From NCBI RefSeq assembly GCF_028863665.1, contig NZ_JARBFX010000001.1, positions 62,001 to 126,000 of the forward strand: 64,000 nucleotides of DNA, given 5' to 3'. Both the position numbers and the translations under genes were made by a program. The stretch is from Aquabacter sediminis (GTDB taxonomy: Bacteria; Pseudomonadota; Alphaproteobacteria; Rhizobiales; Xanthobacteraceae). The notes below the pieces were generated by a model, which was not told where the DNA came from, searched no databases, and saw only the letters and a list, made by a program, of their open reading frames with translations. Positions 48,949 through 58,692 of this stretch are shown piece by piece. Position 1 is the stretch's first letter; every line of letters begins with the position of its first letter.

Positions 48949-50244
48949 ATGAGCCAGTTGAGAGTGGGGCTTGCGGGCCTCGGCACCGTCGGGGCGGCGG
49001 TGATCCGCATGCTCGAAGCCCGCAAGGCCGATCTTGCCGCCCGCACGGGTCGCGAGATCAAGGTGGTCGCCGTGAGCGCCCGCAGCCGCGGCAAGGATCG
49101 TGGGCTGGACCTTTCGGGCGTGCGTTGGCTCGACGATCCGGTGGCGCTGGCGCGCGATCCGGACATTGACGTGTTCGTCGAACTGATGGGCGGGGATGGC
49201 GATCCGGCCAAGGCGGCGGTCTCTGCTGCGTTGGAGGCCGGCAAGCCGGTGGTGACCGCAAACAAGGCGCTGCTCGCCAAATGCGGCCTCGACCTTGCCC
49301 GCACATCGGAAGCCGCCGGCGGGGGACTGCATTTCGAGGCAGCGGTGGCCGGCGGCATTCCCATCGTGAAGACGCTGCGCGAGGCGTTGGCAGGGAACCG
49401 CATCGCCCGCGTGTCCGGCATTCTCAACGGCACTTGCAACTACATCCTGACCCGCATGGCGGACGAGAAGCTCTCCTTCGAGACCTGCCTCGCGGAGGCC
49501 CAGCGGCTGGGCTATGCGGAGGCCGACCCGACATTCGACATTGACGGGCACGACACCGCCCACAAGCTGTCCATCCTCACGTCTCTCGCCTTCGGCACGC
49601 AGGTGGATGCGGACGCCATCTATCTGGAGGGCATCCGCTCCCTGACGCTGGCCGACCTCGAAGCCGCGGACGACCTTGGCTACAAGGTCAAGCTGCTGGG
49701 GGTTGCGGTGCGCACCGACCAGGGCATCGAGCAGCGGGTTCATCCCACCATGGTGCCCAAGCACTGGCCCATCGCCCAGGTGTCGGGCGTCACCAATGCG
49801 GTCGCGGTGGACGGCGATGCGGTCGCCCTCACCCTGGTCGGCCCCGGAGCGGGAGGCGCGGCCACCGCGTCCGCCGTGGTGGGCGACCTCGCCGACGTTG
49901 CGCAGGGCAAGGGAAGCTTTGCCTTCGGCCTGCCCGCCTCCCACCTGGTGCGCGCCGAACGCGCGCCCATGCAGCACCATGAGGGTGGCTACTATATCCG
50001 CCTGGCGGCCGTGAACCGTCCCGGCACCGCCGCGACCATCGCTCGGCGCATGGCGGACGAAGGCATTTCCCTTGAGTCCATCGTGCAGCGCCGTCCCAGT
50101 TCAAGCAGTGCGAATGATCCCGCAACGGTGATCCTGATTACCTACGCCACGACCGAGGAGGCCGTGCGTCGCGCGGTCGCCTCCATCGACGCGGATGGTG
50201 TCCTGGCCTCCCGGCCTCAGGTGATCCGCATCGAGAAGGATTGA
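48949..50244 (+). CDS. hom: Homoserine dehydrogenase
   Basis: A 431-residue enzyme with an N-terminal Rossmann nucleotide site (LRVGLAGLGTVGAAVIRML), the central catalytic domain with VSGILNGTCNYILTRM and the Lys/Asp of the hydride site (EADPTFDIDGHDTAHKL), and a C-terminal ACT domain (RLAAVNRPGTAATIARRMAD) for threonine feedback. It reduces aspartate semialdehyde to homoserine for Met, Thr and Ile synthesis. Start 48949 is preferred over 48871 as it gives the usual short N-terminus. glpX follows after 3 nt. Confidence 0.95.
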   Translation: MSQLRVGLAGLGTVGAAVIRMLEARKADLAARTGREIKVVAVSARSRGKDRGLDLSGVRWLDDPVALARDPDIDVFVELMGGDGDPAKAAVSAALEAGKPVVTANKALLAKCGLDLARTSEAAGGGLHFEAAVAGGIPIVKTLREALAGNRIARVSGILNGTCNYILTRMADEKLSFETCLAEAQRLGYAEADPTFDIDGHDTAHKLSILTSLAFGTQVDADAIYLEGIRSLTLADLEAADDLGYKVKLLGVAVRTDQGIEQRVHPTMVPKHWPIAQVSGVTNAVAVDGDAVALTLVGPGAGGAATASAVVGDLADVAQGKGSFAFGLPASHLVRAERAPMQHHEGGYYIRLAAVNRPGTAATIARRMADEGISLESIVQRRPSSSSANDPATVILITYATTEEAVRRAVASIDADGVLASRPQVIRIEKD

Positions 50245-50247
50245 GGC

Positions 50248-51249
50248 ATGTCCCACAGCCGCGTTCCCCAGGTGCTCGACCGTCGCCTCGCTTTGGAGCT
50301 TGCGCGGGTCACTGAACGCGCGGCGGTGGTCGCAGCCCGGTTTCGAGGGCGTGGGGACGAACAGGCCGCCGACGAGGCTGCGCTCCAGGCAGCGCACGGC
50401 GTGCTCGCGGGCATGGCCATCCGCGGCCGGGTTGTGATCGGCGAAGGCTTGGAGGGCGAGGTGCCCCATCTCTTCCTCGGCGAAGAGGTGGGGGCGGGCG
50501 GCGATGCCGTGGATCTCGCCGTGGATCCGCTGGAAGGCGCAACCTTGTGCGCCAAGGACATGGCCGGCTCCATTTCGGTGGTGGTCCTGGCCGCGCCCGG
50601 CTCGCTGCTCAATGCGCCCCCCGTCTATATGGAGAAAGTGGCCATCGGACCCGGCTATCCCGATGGCATCGTCTCGCTGGCTGCCACGCCGGAGGAGAAC
50701 ATCGCCGCTCTGGCGAAGGCCCGGGGCGTTCCCACTTCCCAGATCACCGCCCTGGTTCTGGATCGCCCCCGGCACGCCCGGCTGATTGAGACGGTGCGCT
50801 CGACCGGCGCGGCCGTTAAGCTCATCACCGATGGCGACGTGGCGGGCGTCATCCACACCACCAATCCCACGGAAAGCGGCGTCGACATCTATCTCGGCAT
50901 CGGTGGCGCCGCGGAAGGTGTTCTGGCGGCGGCTGCTCTACGCTGCATCGGCGGCCAGATGGAAGGCCGGCTGGTCCTGGACAGCGAGAAAAAGCGCGAG
51001 CAGGCGAAGGCCTTGGGCATTCGTGACTTCGGACGGGTCTATAAGCTCGACGACATGGTGCGCGGCGATTGCCTTGTGGCGGTCACGGGAGTCACGGACG
51101 GGCCTCTTCTTCAGGGCGTGCGGTTCTCCGGTGATGTCATCGGCACGGACACCTTGCTGATGCGGGCGGCGACCGGAACCGTGCGCCGCATCGCCACGGA
51201 CCATCGCGACCTGCGCAAATTCCACCTCTCCGAGGACGTGCTTCCGTAA
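50248..51249 (+). CDS. glpX: Class II fructose-1,6-bisphosphatase
   Basis: A 333-residue GlpX-type phosphatase with the metal-site motifs GEGLEGEVPHLFLGEEV and VDPLEGATLCAKDMAG, and the conserved GIGGAAEGVLAAAALRCIGG. It dephosphorylates fructose-1,6-bisphosphate in gluconeogenesis; in autotrophic relatives it can also serve the Calvin cycle. Translation is probably coupled to hom. Confidence 0.94.
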   Translation: MSHSRVPQVLDRRLALELARVTERAAVVAARFRGRGDEQAADEAALQAAHGVLAGMAIRGRVVIGEGLEGEVPHLFLGEEVGAGGDAVDLAVDPLEGATLCAKDMAGSISVVVLAAPGSLLNAPPVYMEKVAIGPGYPDGIVSLAATPEENIAALAKARGVPTSQITALVLDRPRHARLIETVRSTGAAVKLITDGDVAGVIHTTNPTESGVDIYLGIGGAAEGVLAAAALRCIGGQMEGRLVLDSEKKREQAKALGIRDFGRVYKLDDMVRGDCLVAVTGVTDGPLLQGVRFSGDVIGTDTLLMRAATGTVRRIATDHRDLRKFHLSEDVLP

Positions 51250-51679
51250 AGGGCCTCGACTTGTGCGTGCTGGCTCGGCTGGGGGACGGCCGATCTCGGC
51301 CTATTCCCGTGCAGGGACACGCGAAGCATGATCCCTGCAGAGAGTTTCGCGGCGCCGGGCAGCCGCAGGATTTCACTGTCATCGCGACCGACTCGCTCTC
51401 GCACAGAGCGGAAGCGCGACCGGCCGGCTTGAAGGAGCGGCGACGACCGGCACCTCTGGATCATTCGATCAGGATGTTGGACGACCGTTCGCCGGCAAAT
51501 GGATGATGAGTATGTTTTGATCATTTTTAACGAAAAATTAACTATTTAACGGGTCGCGAGGCGGCTAAGTAGTTGTGGTCTTAGTCGGCGCGCTGGATTG
51601 CACGCGTGCCCCGCCCACAAGCCATGCATACCTCGTCATGGACGGCCGTGGCGTCCTCTGGCTTCATGCGCGCGTGAAC
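51250..51679. other. Gene-free interval before recJ with an AT-rich promoter core
   Basis: The first 250 bp have no recognisable element. From about 51501 the sequence becomes AT-rich and contains the CtrA-type box at 51527-51541 and a third TTAA at 51546-51549. The recJ frame can be extended upstream to 51575 by GTG, but that extension lacks protein character. Confidence 0.5.
51527..51541 (+). promoter_or_regulatory. CtrA-type binding box (TTAA-N7-TTAA)
   Basis: TTAA-CGAAAAA-TTAA, followed by C, is an exact match to the full alphaproteobacterial CtrA recognition sequence TTAA-N7-TTAAC. A further TTAA follows 4 nt later. It lies about 140 bp upstream of the recJ start inside the only AT-rich patch of the interval. 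Confidence 0.65.
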
Positions 51680-53473
51680 ATGCAGCTGACGAATCGCCCG
51701 TTTCTCAACGTGTCGGCCTCTGTCACCGGGCGCACTTGGCGCGACCGGCTGGATGTGCGCGCCTCGCAGACGGCTCTTGCCATCGCCCAGCGTCATCGGG
51801 TGCCCGATCTGCTGGCCCGTGTTCTCGCAGGCCGGGGCGTGGAGATCGACGATGTCCCCGGGCACCTCGATCCCACGATTCGCGCCTTGCTGCCCGATCC
51901 CAGCACGCTCACTGACATGGACGCCGCCGTCGAGCGTCTGGCAGAGGCGGTGTGCACGCAAGAGAGTGTCGCGGTCTTCGGCGATTATGACGTGGACGGG
52001 GCCACCGCCACCGCCTTGCTGGTGAGCACGCTGCGGGCGGGTGGGCTGGATCCCCATTTTCACATTCCCGACCGGATCTTCGAGGGCTATGGCCCCAATG
52101 TGGGCGCCATCGAGCAATTGGCCGCGCGCGGCGTTACGCTTCTGGTGACGGTGGATTGCGGCACCACCTCCACCGAGCCGCTCGCAGCCGCCCAGCGGCT
52201 TGGCCTTGATGTGGTGGTGCTCGACCACCATCAGGCCGGCGAGCGCCTGCCCACGGCCACCGCCATTGTTAATCCCAACCGGGAAGACGACCTCTCGGGC
52301 CTTGGCCATTTGTGCGCGGCGGGTGTTGTTTTCCTGACCTGCGTCGGCCTTGTGCGCCGGCTGCGGGAGGAAGGCCACTGGACCACTGCCCGCCCCGCGC
52401 CGGACCTGCTCTCGAACCTCGATCTGGTGGCGCTGGGTACGGTCGCGGATGTGGTTCCCCTGACCGGCCTCAACCGCGCCTTCGTGACCAAGGGCCTCAT
52501 TGCGCTGCGCCGCCGGGAACGGCCCGGGCTGACCGCCCTCATGGATGCCTCGCGTCTCGATGGCCCGCCGCGTCCCTGGCACCTGGGTTTTCTGCTCGGG
52601 CCTCGCATCAATGCGGGCGGGCGCATTGGAGACGCGACCTTGGGTACGCGCCTTTTGCTGACGCAGGATGGCATGGAGGCGCGCGCGATCGCGGCCGAGC
52701 TGGACCGGCTGAATACCGAGCGCCAGGAGGTGGAGCGCGCCATCCTGGCCGCGGCCGAGGCCGAGGCCTTCGCCGCCCACGGCCTGGATGATGCCGGCGC
52801 GGCCGTGGTTGTGAGCGGCGATGGCTGGCACCCGGGCGTGGTGGGTCTTGTCGCTTCGCGCCTCAAGGAGAGGTTCAACAAGCCGGCCTTCGCCATTGCG
52901 TTTAATGGGGAAACTGGAACAGGGTCTGCCCGCTCCATTCCCGGGGTCGACCTCGGCAAAGCGGTTCGCTCAGCGGTCGAGGCAGGGCTTCTGGTGAAGG
53001 GTGGCGGGCATGCCATGGCGGCCGGCCTGACGGTTGAGCGGCACCGGCTGGGAGACCTGAGGCTTTTCATCGAGCAGGCGCTGGCCGCCTCCGTGCTGAA
53101 GGCGCGGGGGCAGGATGCCCTCTCCATTGATGGCGCCCTGACCGCCTCGGGGGCGACGCCGAACCTTGTGGACATGATCTCCCGCGCCGGTCCTTTCGGC
53201 GCCGGCTGTTCGGAGCCGGTCTTTGCCTTCCCGAACCACAAGGTCACCTATGCGGAAGCATTTGGGGCCGGCCACGTGCGCGCCCGCCTCACGGCCGCCG
53301 ATGGCACCAGCGTGAAGGCGGTCGCCTTCCGCGTTGCCGAAGAGCCCATCGGCCGGGCGCTTCTGGGTGGGCGCGGACGCATCCTCCATGTGGCGGGAAC
53401 GCTGGATGTGGAGCACTGGCAAGGCGAGGCCCGCGTGAGCGTACGCGTGCGGGACGTGGCGGAACCCGCCTGA
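51680..53473 (+). CDS. recJ: Single-stranded-DNA-specific exonuclease RecJ
   Basis: A 597-residue protein. The DHH phosphoesterase domain has FGDYDVDGATATALLV and the DHH motif VVLDHHQAGERLP, and the DHHA1 domain has VKGGGHAMAAGLTVE. A C-terminal OB-like domain follows. It degrades ssDNA 5'-3' in recombination and mismatch repair. The start at 51680 (MQLTNRPFLNV) is preferred; several upstream alternatives exist. A CtrA-type box lies upstream. Confidence 0.93.
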   Translation: MQLTNRPFLNVSASVTGRTWRDRLDVRASQTALAIAQRHRVPDLLARVLAGRGVEIDDVPGHLDPTIRALLPDPSTLTDMDAAVERLAEAVCTQESVAVFGDYDVDGATATALLVSTLRAGGLDPHFHIPDRIFEGYGPNVGAIEQLAARGVTLLVTVDCGTTSTEPLAAAQRLGLDVVVLDHHQAGERLPTATAIVNPNREDDLSGLGHLCAAGVVFLTCVGLVRRLREEGHWTTARPAPDLLSNLDLVALGTVADVVPLTGLNRAFVTKGLIALRRRERPGLTALMDASRLDGPPRPWHLGFLLGPRINAGGRIGDATLGTRLLLTQDGMEARAIAAELDRLNTERQEVERAILAAAEAEAFAAHGLDDAGAAVVVSGDGWHPGVVGLVASRLKERFNKPAFAIAFNGETGTGSARSIPGVDLGKAVRSAVEAGLLVKGGGHAMAAGLTVERHRLGDLRLFIEQALAASVLKARGQDALSIDGALTASGATPNLVDMISRAGPFGAGCSEPVFAFPNHKVTYAEAFGAGHVRARLTAADGTSVKAVAFRVAEEPIGRALLGGRGRILHVAGTLDVEHWQGEARVSVRVRDVAEPA

Positions 53474-53570
53474 ACCCCTGAAACTCGGTGAATCGGCCTC
53501 TTTTCAATAAGTTAGAGGGTGATTCGCCGATCCGGAGGAACTGACTTGCAGTTCCGGAGGGTCGGATCGC

Positions 53571-53642
53571 GCTCTAAAGCATTTCCGAGAAAGTGGGCAC
53601 CGGTCCGCGTGAAGGAAGTGCGTGAAACCAAGGAGATAGAGC
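53571..53642. repeat. Dispersed Hyphomicrobiales-type intergenic palindromic repeat
   Basis: Nested pairing: GCTCT (53571-53575) with AGAGC (53638-53642), and GCATTTCC (53579-53586) with GGAAGTGC (53614-53621), around GTGGGCACCGGTCCGCGTG. This core resembles intergenic repeats I recall from rhizobial genomes. Upstream at 53485-53530 and 53531-53558 are two more imperfect hairpins. The whole interval 53474-53672 is non-coding. Confidence 0.6.
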
Positions 53643-53672
53643 CCTTCAGGGGTGCCATGAATAGCTGAAACG

Positions 53673-54977
53673 TTAGCCGTCCCGCTGTCGCTTGCCGCGC
53701 TTGCCTGTGCCGAGAAGAATGCCGCGCTCGACGGCGGCATCCCCGAATTTGGCCTTCAGCTTGTCCATGGCCGCCTCCGCCGCCTTGATGCGGGGCGTTC
53801 GGGTGTCGATGAGGTCCACCGGGTCAGCCTCATCCGCCGGGCCAAGGTCGGAAAGGCCAACGCCAACCAGGCGATAGCGCGTGCCGTCCACTTCCTTCAC
53901 CAGCAGGTCATGCGCCGCCTCATAGAGGCGGGCGGCCAGGATGGTTGGGCTCTCCAGCATGCGCGAGCGGGTACGCAGGCGGAAATCGGCTGTCTTCAAC
54001 TTCACTGTCACGGACCGCCCCGCCATGTCCTTGCGCTTCAGGCGGCCGCACACTTCCTCGCACAGGGCATAGAGGGTCTGCTCCAGCGGGCGCAATTCGG
54101 CGATATCGGTGTCGAAAGTGGTCTCGGCGGAAACGCTCTTGGCCTCGCGGGAAGGCTCCACCGTGCGCCCATCAAGCCCCTGCGCCAGCCGCCACAGGCG
54201 CAAGCCCTCTGCCCCATAGAGCCGGCCGAGCTTTGACGCGTCCGCCCGCTGGATGTCGCCGATGCGCGAAAAGCCATCCTTCGCGAGCCGCGCGCCAAAC
54301 GCCGGGCCGACACCCCAGATGAAAGTCACCGGACGTCCGGCAAGAAAGTCTGCCGCCTCCTCCAGCCCCAGAACCGAGAAGCCGCGTGGCTTGTCGAGGT
54401 CGGAGGCGGTCTTGGCCAGGAACTTGTTGGCGGCAAGGCCCACCGACACGGTAATCCCGATCTCCCGCTCCACCTGCCCGGCAAAGCGCGCCAGCGTGCG
54501 CGCTGGGGAGAGTCCGTGCAGCTTCTCGGTGCCGGAGAGATCGAGAAAGGCCTCGTCGATGGAGAGTGGCTCCACCAGCGGTGTCAGGTCCTGCATCATC
54601 GCGCGCACCTGTCGGCCCACGGCGGCGTATTTGCGCATGTCCGGCTTCACGATCACCGCCTGCGGGCAGAGCGCCTTGGCCTTGAACATGGGCATGGCGG
54701 AGCGCACGCCATGGATGCGGGCGATGTAGCAGGCGGTGGACACCACGCCACGTACGCCCCCGCCGATGATGACGGGCACATCCCGCAGGGCAGGGTTGTC
54801 CCGCTTCTCAATGGCCGCATAGAAGGCGTCGCAATCCACATGGGCGATGGAGAGGGTGTGGATCTTGGGATGCCGCACCAGCCTCGGACTGCCGCAGACC
54901 CGGCAGCGCGGCCCATCCCCCGCCTCCGCCAGGCAGTCGCGGCAGAAGCCGGGGGCAGGGCGGGTCCCCTCGCTCAT
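53673..54977 (-). CDS. dinB: DNA polymerase IV with N-terminal zinc-ribbon-like motif
   Basis: A 434-residue Y-family polymerase. Palm residues are in [18 protein letters not shown] and [13 protein letters not shown]; the little-finger domain follows at about 280-400. An extra ~40-residue N-terminus has two CxxC pairs (CRDC, CRVC), likely a zinc ribbon found in many alphaproteobacterial DinB proteins. It does translesion synthesis. Its start overlaps the stop of the DUF3572 gene by 4 nt, so the two are co-transcribed. Confidence 0.95.
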   Translation of the reverse strand: MSEGTRPAPGFCRDCLAEAGDGPRCRVCGSPRLVRHPKIHTLSIAHVDCDAFYAAIEKRDNPALRDVPVIIGGGVRGVVSTACYIARIHGVRSAMPMFKAKALCPQAVIVKPDMRKYAAVGRQVRAMMQDLTPLVEPLSIDEAFLDLSGTEKLHGLSPARTLARFAGQVEREIGITVSVGLAANKFLAKTASDLDKPRGFSVLGLEEAADFLAGRPVTFIWGVGPAFGARLAKDGFSRIGDIQRADASKLGRLYGAEGLRLWRLAQGLDGRTVEPSREAKSVSAETTFDTDIAELRPLEQTLYALCEEVCGRLKRKDMAGRSVTVKLKTADFRLRTRSRMLESPTILAARLYEAAHDLLVKEVDGTRYRLVGVGLSDLGPADEADPVDLIDTRTPRIKAAEAAMDKLKAKFGDAAVERGILLGTGKRGKRQRDG

Positions 54978-55309
54978 CCCCGGCGGACCGGGGAATCGGG
55001 GTCGAAAGGCGGGTCGAGCACCGCATGGGCGCGAATCACATCCTCCGGCCGAAAGCCCGCGTCGGCGCAGAAGGCCAGCAGCATGGGCTCGTCGGACAGG
55101 ATGAAGCCCAGCACGCCGGCCCCGAATTCCGGCTGGGACGCCGCCGCGCGCAAGTCCGCCGGCCCCATGCCGGTGGCGGCCAGGAAGCCGCCGATGCGCT
55201 CCACATCCTTGGCCAGGAAGGACAAAGCGGTCACGGCAAGCTCCTGCGCGGCGGCGCGGACCTCCTTGGGCGAGCGCGAATTGAAACCGGGGCGATCCTT
55301 GATAGGCAT
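54974..55309 (-). CDS. DUF3572 family protein
   Basis: A 111-residue helical protein matching DUF3572 ([29 protein letters not shown], then [22 protein letters not shown] and a WLxxx-less tail HAVLDP). No enzymatic motif is seen. It overlaps dinB and is divergent from divK, a conserved position in rhizobial genomes. Function is unknown; the conserved link suggests a regulatory or DNA-repair role, which is inference. Confidence 0.85.
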   Translation of the reverse strand: MPIKDRPGFNSRSPKEVRAAAQELAVTALSFLAKDVERIGGFLAATGMGPADLRAAASQPEFGAGVLGFILSDEPMLLAFCADAGFRPEDVIRAHAVLDPPFDPDSPVRRG

Positions 55310-55405
55310 TTGCGCTTCCGCAACGATTGGTCTCTAGCTATGCCCATGATGGACGATCCGCGCGCCCCTGCGAAGCGGATCGGCAGGTGGCGGGGACCAG
55401 CGGGC

Positions 55406-55774
55406 ATGCCGAAGACCGTGATGATCGTGGAAGACAACGAGCTCAACATGAAGCTCTTCCACGATTTGCTGGAAGCGCACGGCTATCGCACGGTGCAGAC
55501 CCGCAATGGCATCGAGGCCATGGGCCTCGCCCGCCAGCACATGCCCGACCTCATCCTCATGGACATCCAGTTGCCCGAGGTGTCCGGCCTTGAAGTGACA
55601 AAGTGGTTGAAGGCTGATCCGGAACTGAAGTCGATTCCCGTCGTGGCGGTGACCGCCTTCGCCATGAAGGGCGACGAGGAGCGCATCCGCTCGGGCGGCT
55701 GCGAGGCCTATCTCTCCAAGCCCATTTCGGTGGCTAAGTTCCTGGAGACGGTCAAACAGTATTCAGGCGGCTAA
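55406..55774 (+). CDS. divK: Single-domain response regulator DivK
   Basis: A 122-residue receiver domain with no output domain. The phosphoacceptor is D53 ([13 protein letters not shown]), acidic pocket ED at 9-10, switch T in [10 protein letters not shown] and Lys in [11 protein letters not shown]. The length and sequence are those of DivK, which relays DivJ/PleC phosphorylation to DivL-CckA and so controls CtrA. The start at 55406 gives the typical [20 protein letters not shown]. In many relatives pleD follows; here nothing coding follows for 311 bp. Confidence 0.92.
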   Translation: MPKTVMIVEDNELNMKLFHDLLEAHGYRTVQTRNGIEAMGLARQHMPDLILMDIQLPEVSGLEVTKWLKADPELKSIPVVAVTAFAMKGDEERIRSGGCEAYLSKPISVAKFLETVKQYSGG

Positions 55775-56085
55775 GACACAGACGATTCTCTCGCGTTGAT
55801 TTCCTATGGCTTTCCGCTACCTTTTAAGGTGAAGGCACTGCCTCTCGGGCAACCGCCACCGGCGATGTCCGATGCCATAGCCCTGCGGGGTGCTCAGGTC
55901 CGCCGCATCTCCTGGGTCCGTGGGGTTCGGCCGGCGTGCGGGCGACATCGGGTGGCCTCCCCGACCGCTCGCCGCCGGCCACCTTCATACAGGGGCCACC
56001 TCTTTCAGGCGCCAATCCTGCCGCCGATGCTGTACCGCGATCGGCCACGCTTGACGGGCCGGCCGCCCCCGGATACGCCCGATCC
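55775..56085. other. Gene-free interval between divK and nagZ
   Basis: A 311-bp interval without a frame of protein character on either strand. No terminator with a T-run was found directly after divK. It presumably holds the nagZ promoter. The usual divK partner pleD and a SPOR-domain gene before nagZ are both absent from this position. Confidence 0.5.
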
Positions 56086-57099
56086 ATGACGTCAAAAGCC
56101 TTCATCGTCGGCCTTTCGGGGCCGGTCCTGACCGTGTCCGAGAGGTCCTTCCTGGCGGCGCATTCGCCGTGGGGCCTGATCCTCTTTGCGCGCAATGTGG
56201 AGACGCCGGATCAGGTGCGCCGACTGGTGGAGGAGGCCCGTGCCGCCATTGGCTGGCGCGTGCCCGTCCTCATCGACCAGGAGGGTGGGCGCGTCCAGCG
56301 CCTGAGGCCGCCACATTGGCCGGAATACCCCGCGGGCGAGGTCTTCGGCGCCCTCTATCGCAAGGATGCGGCCGCCGGCCTTGAGGCGGTGCGCCTGAAC
56401 TCACGCCTCATCGCGGCCGATCTCCATGCCCTTGGCATCGATGTGGACTGCCTGCCAGTTGCGGACCTGCGCCTGCCCGAGGGTCACGGCATCATCGGCA
56501 ACCGGGCCTATGGGGAGGAGCCGGTCTCGGTGGCCGCGCTCGCCCGCGCCGCCGCCGAGGGGCTGCTTGAGGGCGGCGTGCTGCCCGTGGTGAAGCACAT
56601 ACCCGGTCATGGGCGCGCCCCGGTGGACAGCCATGAGCGCCTGCCGGTGGTGCATGCGTCCCGCGCCGAGCTGGAACGCAGCGACTTTGCCGCCTTCCAG
56701 CCGCTGGCCGACCTGCCGCTCGGCATGACCGCGCATGTGGTCTATGCGGACCTGGATGCGGAGCGTCCCGCCACCACCTCGCCGGTGGTGATGGAAGAGG
56801 TCGTGCGTCGCTTCATCGGCTTTTCCGGCCTCGTCATGAGCGACGATCTTTCCATGGGCGCGCTCTCGGGAACTGTCGCGACACGGGGCGAGGCCGCCCT
56901 CGCCGCCGGTTGCGACATGCTGCTCCACTGCAATGGCCGCCTGGACGAAATGGAGCCCATCGCTGCCGTCACACCGGCGCTCTCGGGCCTCGCGCTGGAA
57001 CGGGCGGAGCGGGCGCTCAAGGCGCGCATTACCCCCGCGCCCTTCGATGCCGAGGCTGCCCGCGCCGAGCGCGACCGGCTCCTGCGCCTGACCGATTGA
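56086..57099 (+). CDS. nagZ: Beta-N-acetylhexosaminidase NagZ
   Basis: A 337-residue GH3 enzyme. LIDQEGGRVQRLRPP, KHIPGHGRAPVDSHERLP (catalytic Asp/His loop) and MSDDLSMGAL (nucleophile Asp) are all visible. No signal peptide, so cytoplasmic, as expected for muropeptide recycling. The start at 56086 directly precedes the conserved core. scpA follows after 4 nt. Confidence 0.94.
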   Translation: MTSKAFIVGLSGPVLTVSERSFLAAHSPWGLILFARNVETPDQVRRLVEEARAAIGWRVPVLIDQEGGRVQRLRPPHWPEYPAGEVFGALYRKDAAAGLEAVRLNSRLIAADLHALGIDVDCLPVADLRLPEGHGIIGNRAYGEEPVSVAALARAAAEGLLEGGVLPVVKHIPGHGRAPVDSHERLPVVHASRAELERSDFAAFQPLADLPLGMTAHVVYADLDAERPATTSPVVMEEVVRRFIGFSGLVMSDDLSMGALSGTVATRGEAALAAGCDMLLHCNGRLDEMEPIAAVTPALSGLALERAERALKARITPAPFDAEAARAERDRLLRLTD

Positions 57100-57103
57100 G
57101 GCC

Positions 57104-57916
57104 ATGACCAGCGCGCCCGTCTCCCCCGATTTTGCCGAGGACGTGCTGCCCTCGGAGGCGGCGGACGGGGCCTTCGTCGTGGACATTGACGGGTTCGAGG
57201 GACCGCTCGACCTGCTGCTCGCCTTGGCGCGCACGCAGAAGGTGGACCTGACCCGCCTGTCTATCCTGGCACTGGCCAACCAGTATCTCGCCTTCATCGA
57301 GGCGGCGCGGAAGGTGCGCCTGGAACTGGCCGCCGACTATCTGGTGATGGCAGCCTGGCTTGCCTACCTGAAATCGCGCCTCCTCCTGCCGCCCCCGCCG
57401 CGCGAGGACGGGCCGAGCGCGGAGGAACTGGCTGATGCCTTCGCCCGCCGCCTGCGGCATCTGGAGCGCATAAGGCAGGCGGCCGAGAAGCTGATGGCGC
57501 GCAAGCGTCTCGGCATCGACGTCTTTCCCCGCGCCCAGGTTGAGGCGCCGGAGGTGGAGGGCAAGGTCACCTATACGGCGACGCTCTATGACCTCCTTTC
57601 TGCCTATGCCGCGCAGCGGCAGAAGTCGGCGCTGTCCTACGTGACGCTCAAGACACGGGCCGTCTGGTCGCTCGCCGATGCGCGCGCGCGGCTGGAGCGG
57701 CTGGTGGGCCTGACGGGGGACTGGATCCGGCTCGACCAGTTCCTGATCGAATATCTCACCGAGCCCGACCAGCGGGCCACCGCCATCGCCTCCAGCTTCA
57801 CCGCCAGCCTGGAACTGGTGAAGGAAGGCCTCCTGGACATCCGCCAGGACGCCCATTTCGCCCCGCTCTGGCTGCGGCCGCGAGCGGACGACAAAGGCGG
57901 GGAGGGGGTGTCGTGA
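57104..57916 (+). CDS. scpA: Segregation and condensation protein A
   Basis: A 270-residue kleisin. The N-terminal GFEGPLDLLLALARTQKVDLTRLSIL and the C-terminal winged-helix region are typical. With ScpB and Smc it forms the condensin complex. The stop overlaps the scpB start by 4 nt (GTGA), so the subunits are translationally coupled. Confidence 0.94.
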   Translation: MTSAPVSPDFAEDVLPSEAADGAFVVDIDGFEGPLDLLLALARTQKVDLTRLSILALANQYLAFIEAARKVRLELAADYLVMAAWLAYLKSRLLLPPPPREDGPSAEELADAFARRLRHLERIRQAAEKLMARKRLGIDVFPRAQVEAPEVEGKVTYTATLYDLLSAYAAQRQKSALSYVTLKTRAVWSLADARARLERLVGLTGDWIRLDQFLIEYLTEPDQRATAIASSFTASLELVKEGLLDIRQDAHFAPLWLRPRADDKGGEGVS

Positions 57917-58632
57917 GCCGCGCCCCCAGCCGGTCGGCGCCGCGCATTGACCTTTTCGATGAACGTCCCCTGGACGCGCGGGAAGAGGCGCTGGCGCGGG
58001 ACGTGCGCGTGATCGAGGCCTTGCTCTTCACCGCCACCGCCCCTGTAACGGCCCGCGAGATGGCGCCCCATCTGACGCGCGAGGCGGACATCGGCGCCCT
58101 TATGGATCTGCTGACCGCCGACTATGCCCGGCGGGGCGTCAACATCGTCAAGGTGGCCGGCGGCTGGATGCTGCGCACCGCGCCGGACCTCGCCCATCTG
58201 CGCGCCGGCGCCGGCCCCGAACCGCGCAAGCTGTCGCGCGCCGCCACCGAGGTCTTGGCCATCATCGCCTACCACCAGCCGGTGACGCGGGCCGAGATCG
58301 AGGAGATCCGTGGCGTCACCACCTCCAAGGGGACGTTGGATGTCCTCCTGGAAAGCGGCTGGATCCGCCTGAGGGGACGACGCAAGGCGCCTGGGCGTCC
58401 CGTGACCTATGGCACCACGTCCGCCTTCCTCATCCATTTCGGTCTGGATGCGGTGCAGGATTTGCCCGGCCTGGACGAGCTGAAGGGAGCCGGGCTCCTG
58501 GACGGCCGCATTCCGCCCGGCTTTGCCATTCCTCTCCCCAGCGACGATGACGCCTTGCGCGACGACGAGGAGCCGCTGGAGGAGACCCCGCTGGACTTCA
58601 CGCTGACCTCCGGCCAGAAGGACGAGGATTGA
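57913..58632 (+). CDS. scpB: Segregation and condensation protein B
   Basis: A 239-residue protein with two winged-helix domains. LSRAATEVLAIIAYHQPVTR and the EIEEIRGVTT segment are the family signature. It begins with GTG overlapping scpA and ends in an acidic tail. It dimerises on ScpA in the Smc complex. Confidence 0.93.
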   Translation: MSRAPSRSAPRIDLFDERPLDAREEALARDVRVIEALLFTATAPVTAREMAPHLTREADIGALMDLLTADYARRGVNIVKVAGGWMLRTAPDLAHLRAGAGPEPRKLSRAATEVLAIIAYHQPVTRAEIEEIRGVTTSKGTLDVLLESGWIRLRGRRKAPGRPVTYGTTSAFLIHFGLDAVQDLPGLDELKGAGLLDGRIPPGFAIPLPSDDDALRDDEEPLEETPLDFTLTSGQKDED

Positions 58633-58692
58633 GGCGCCTTTCCTGTGGGAGGGCGCGCCGGATTTGCGGCGGCACGCGCTATATAGGGTCGC

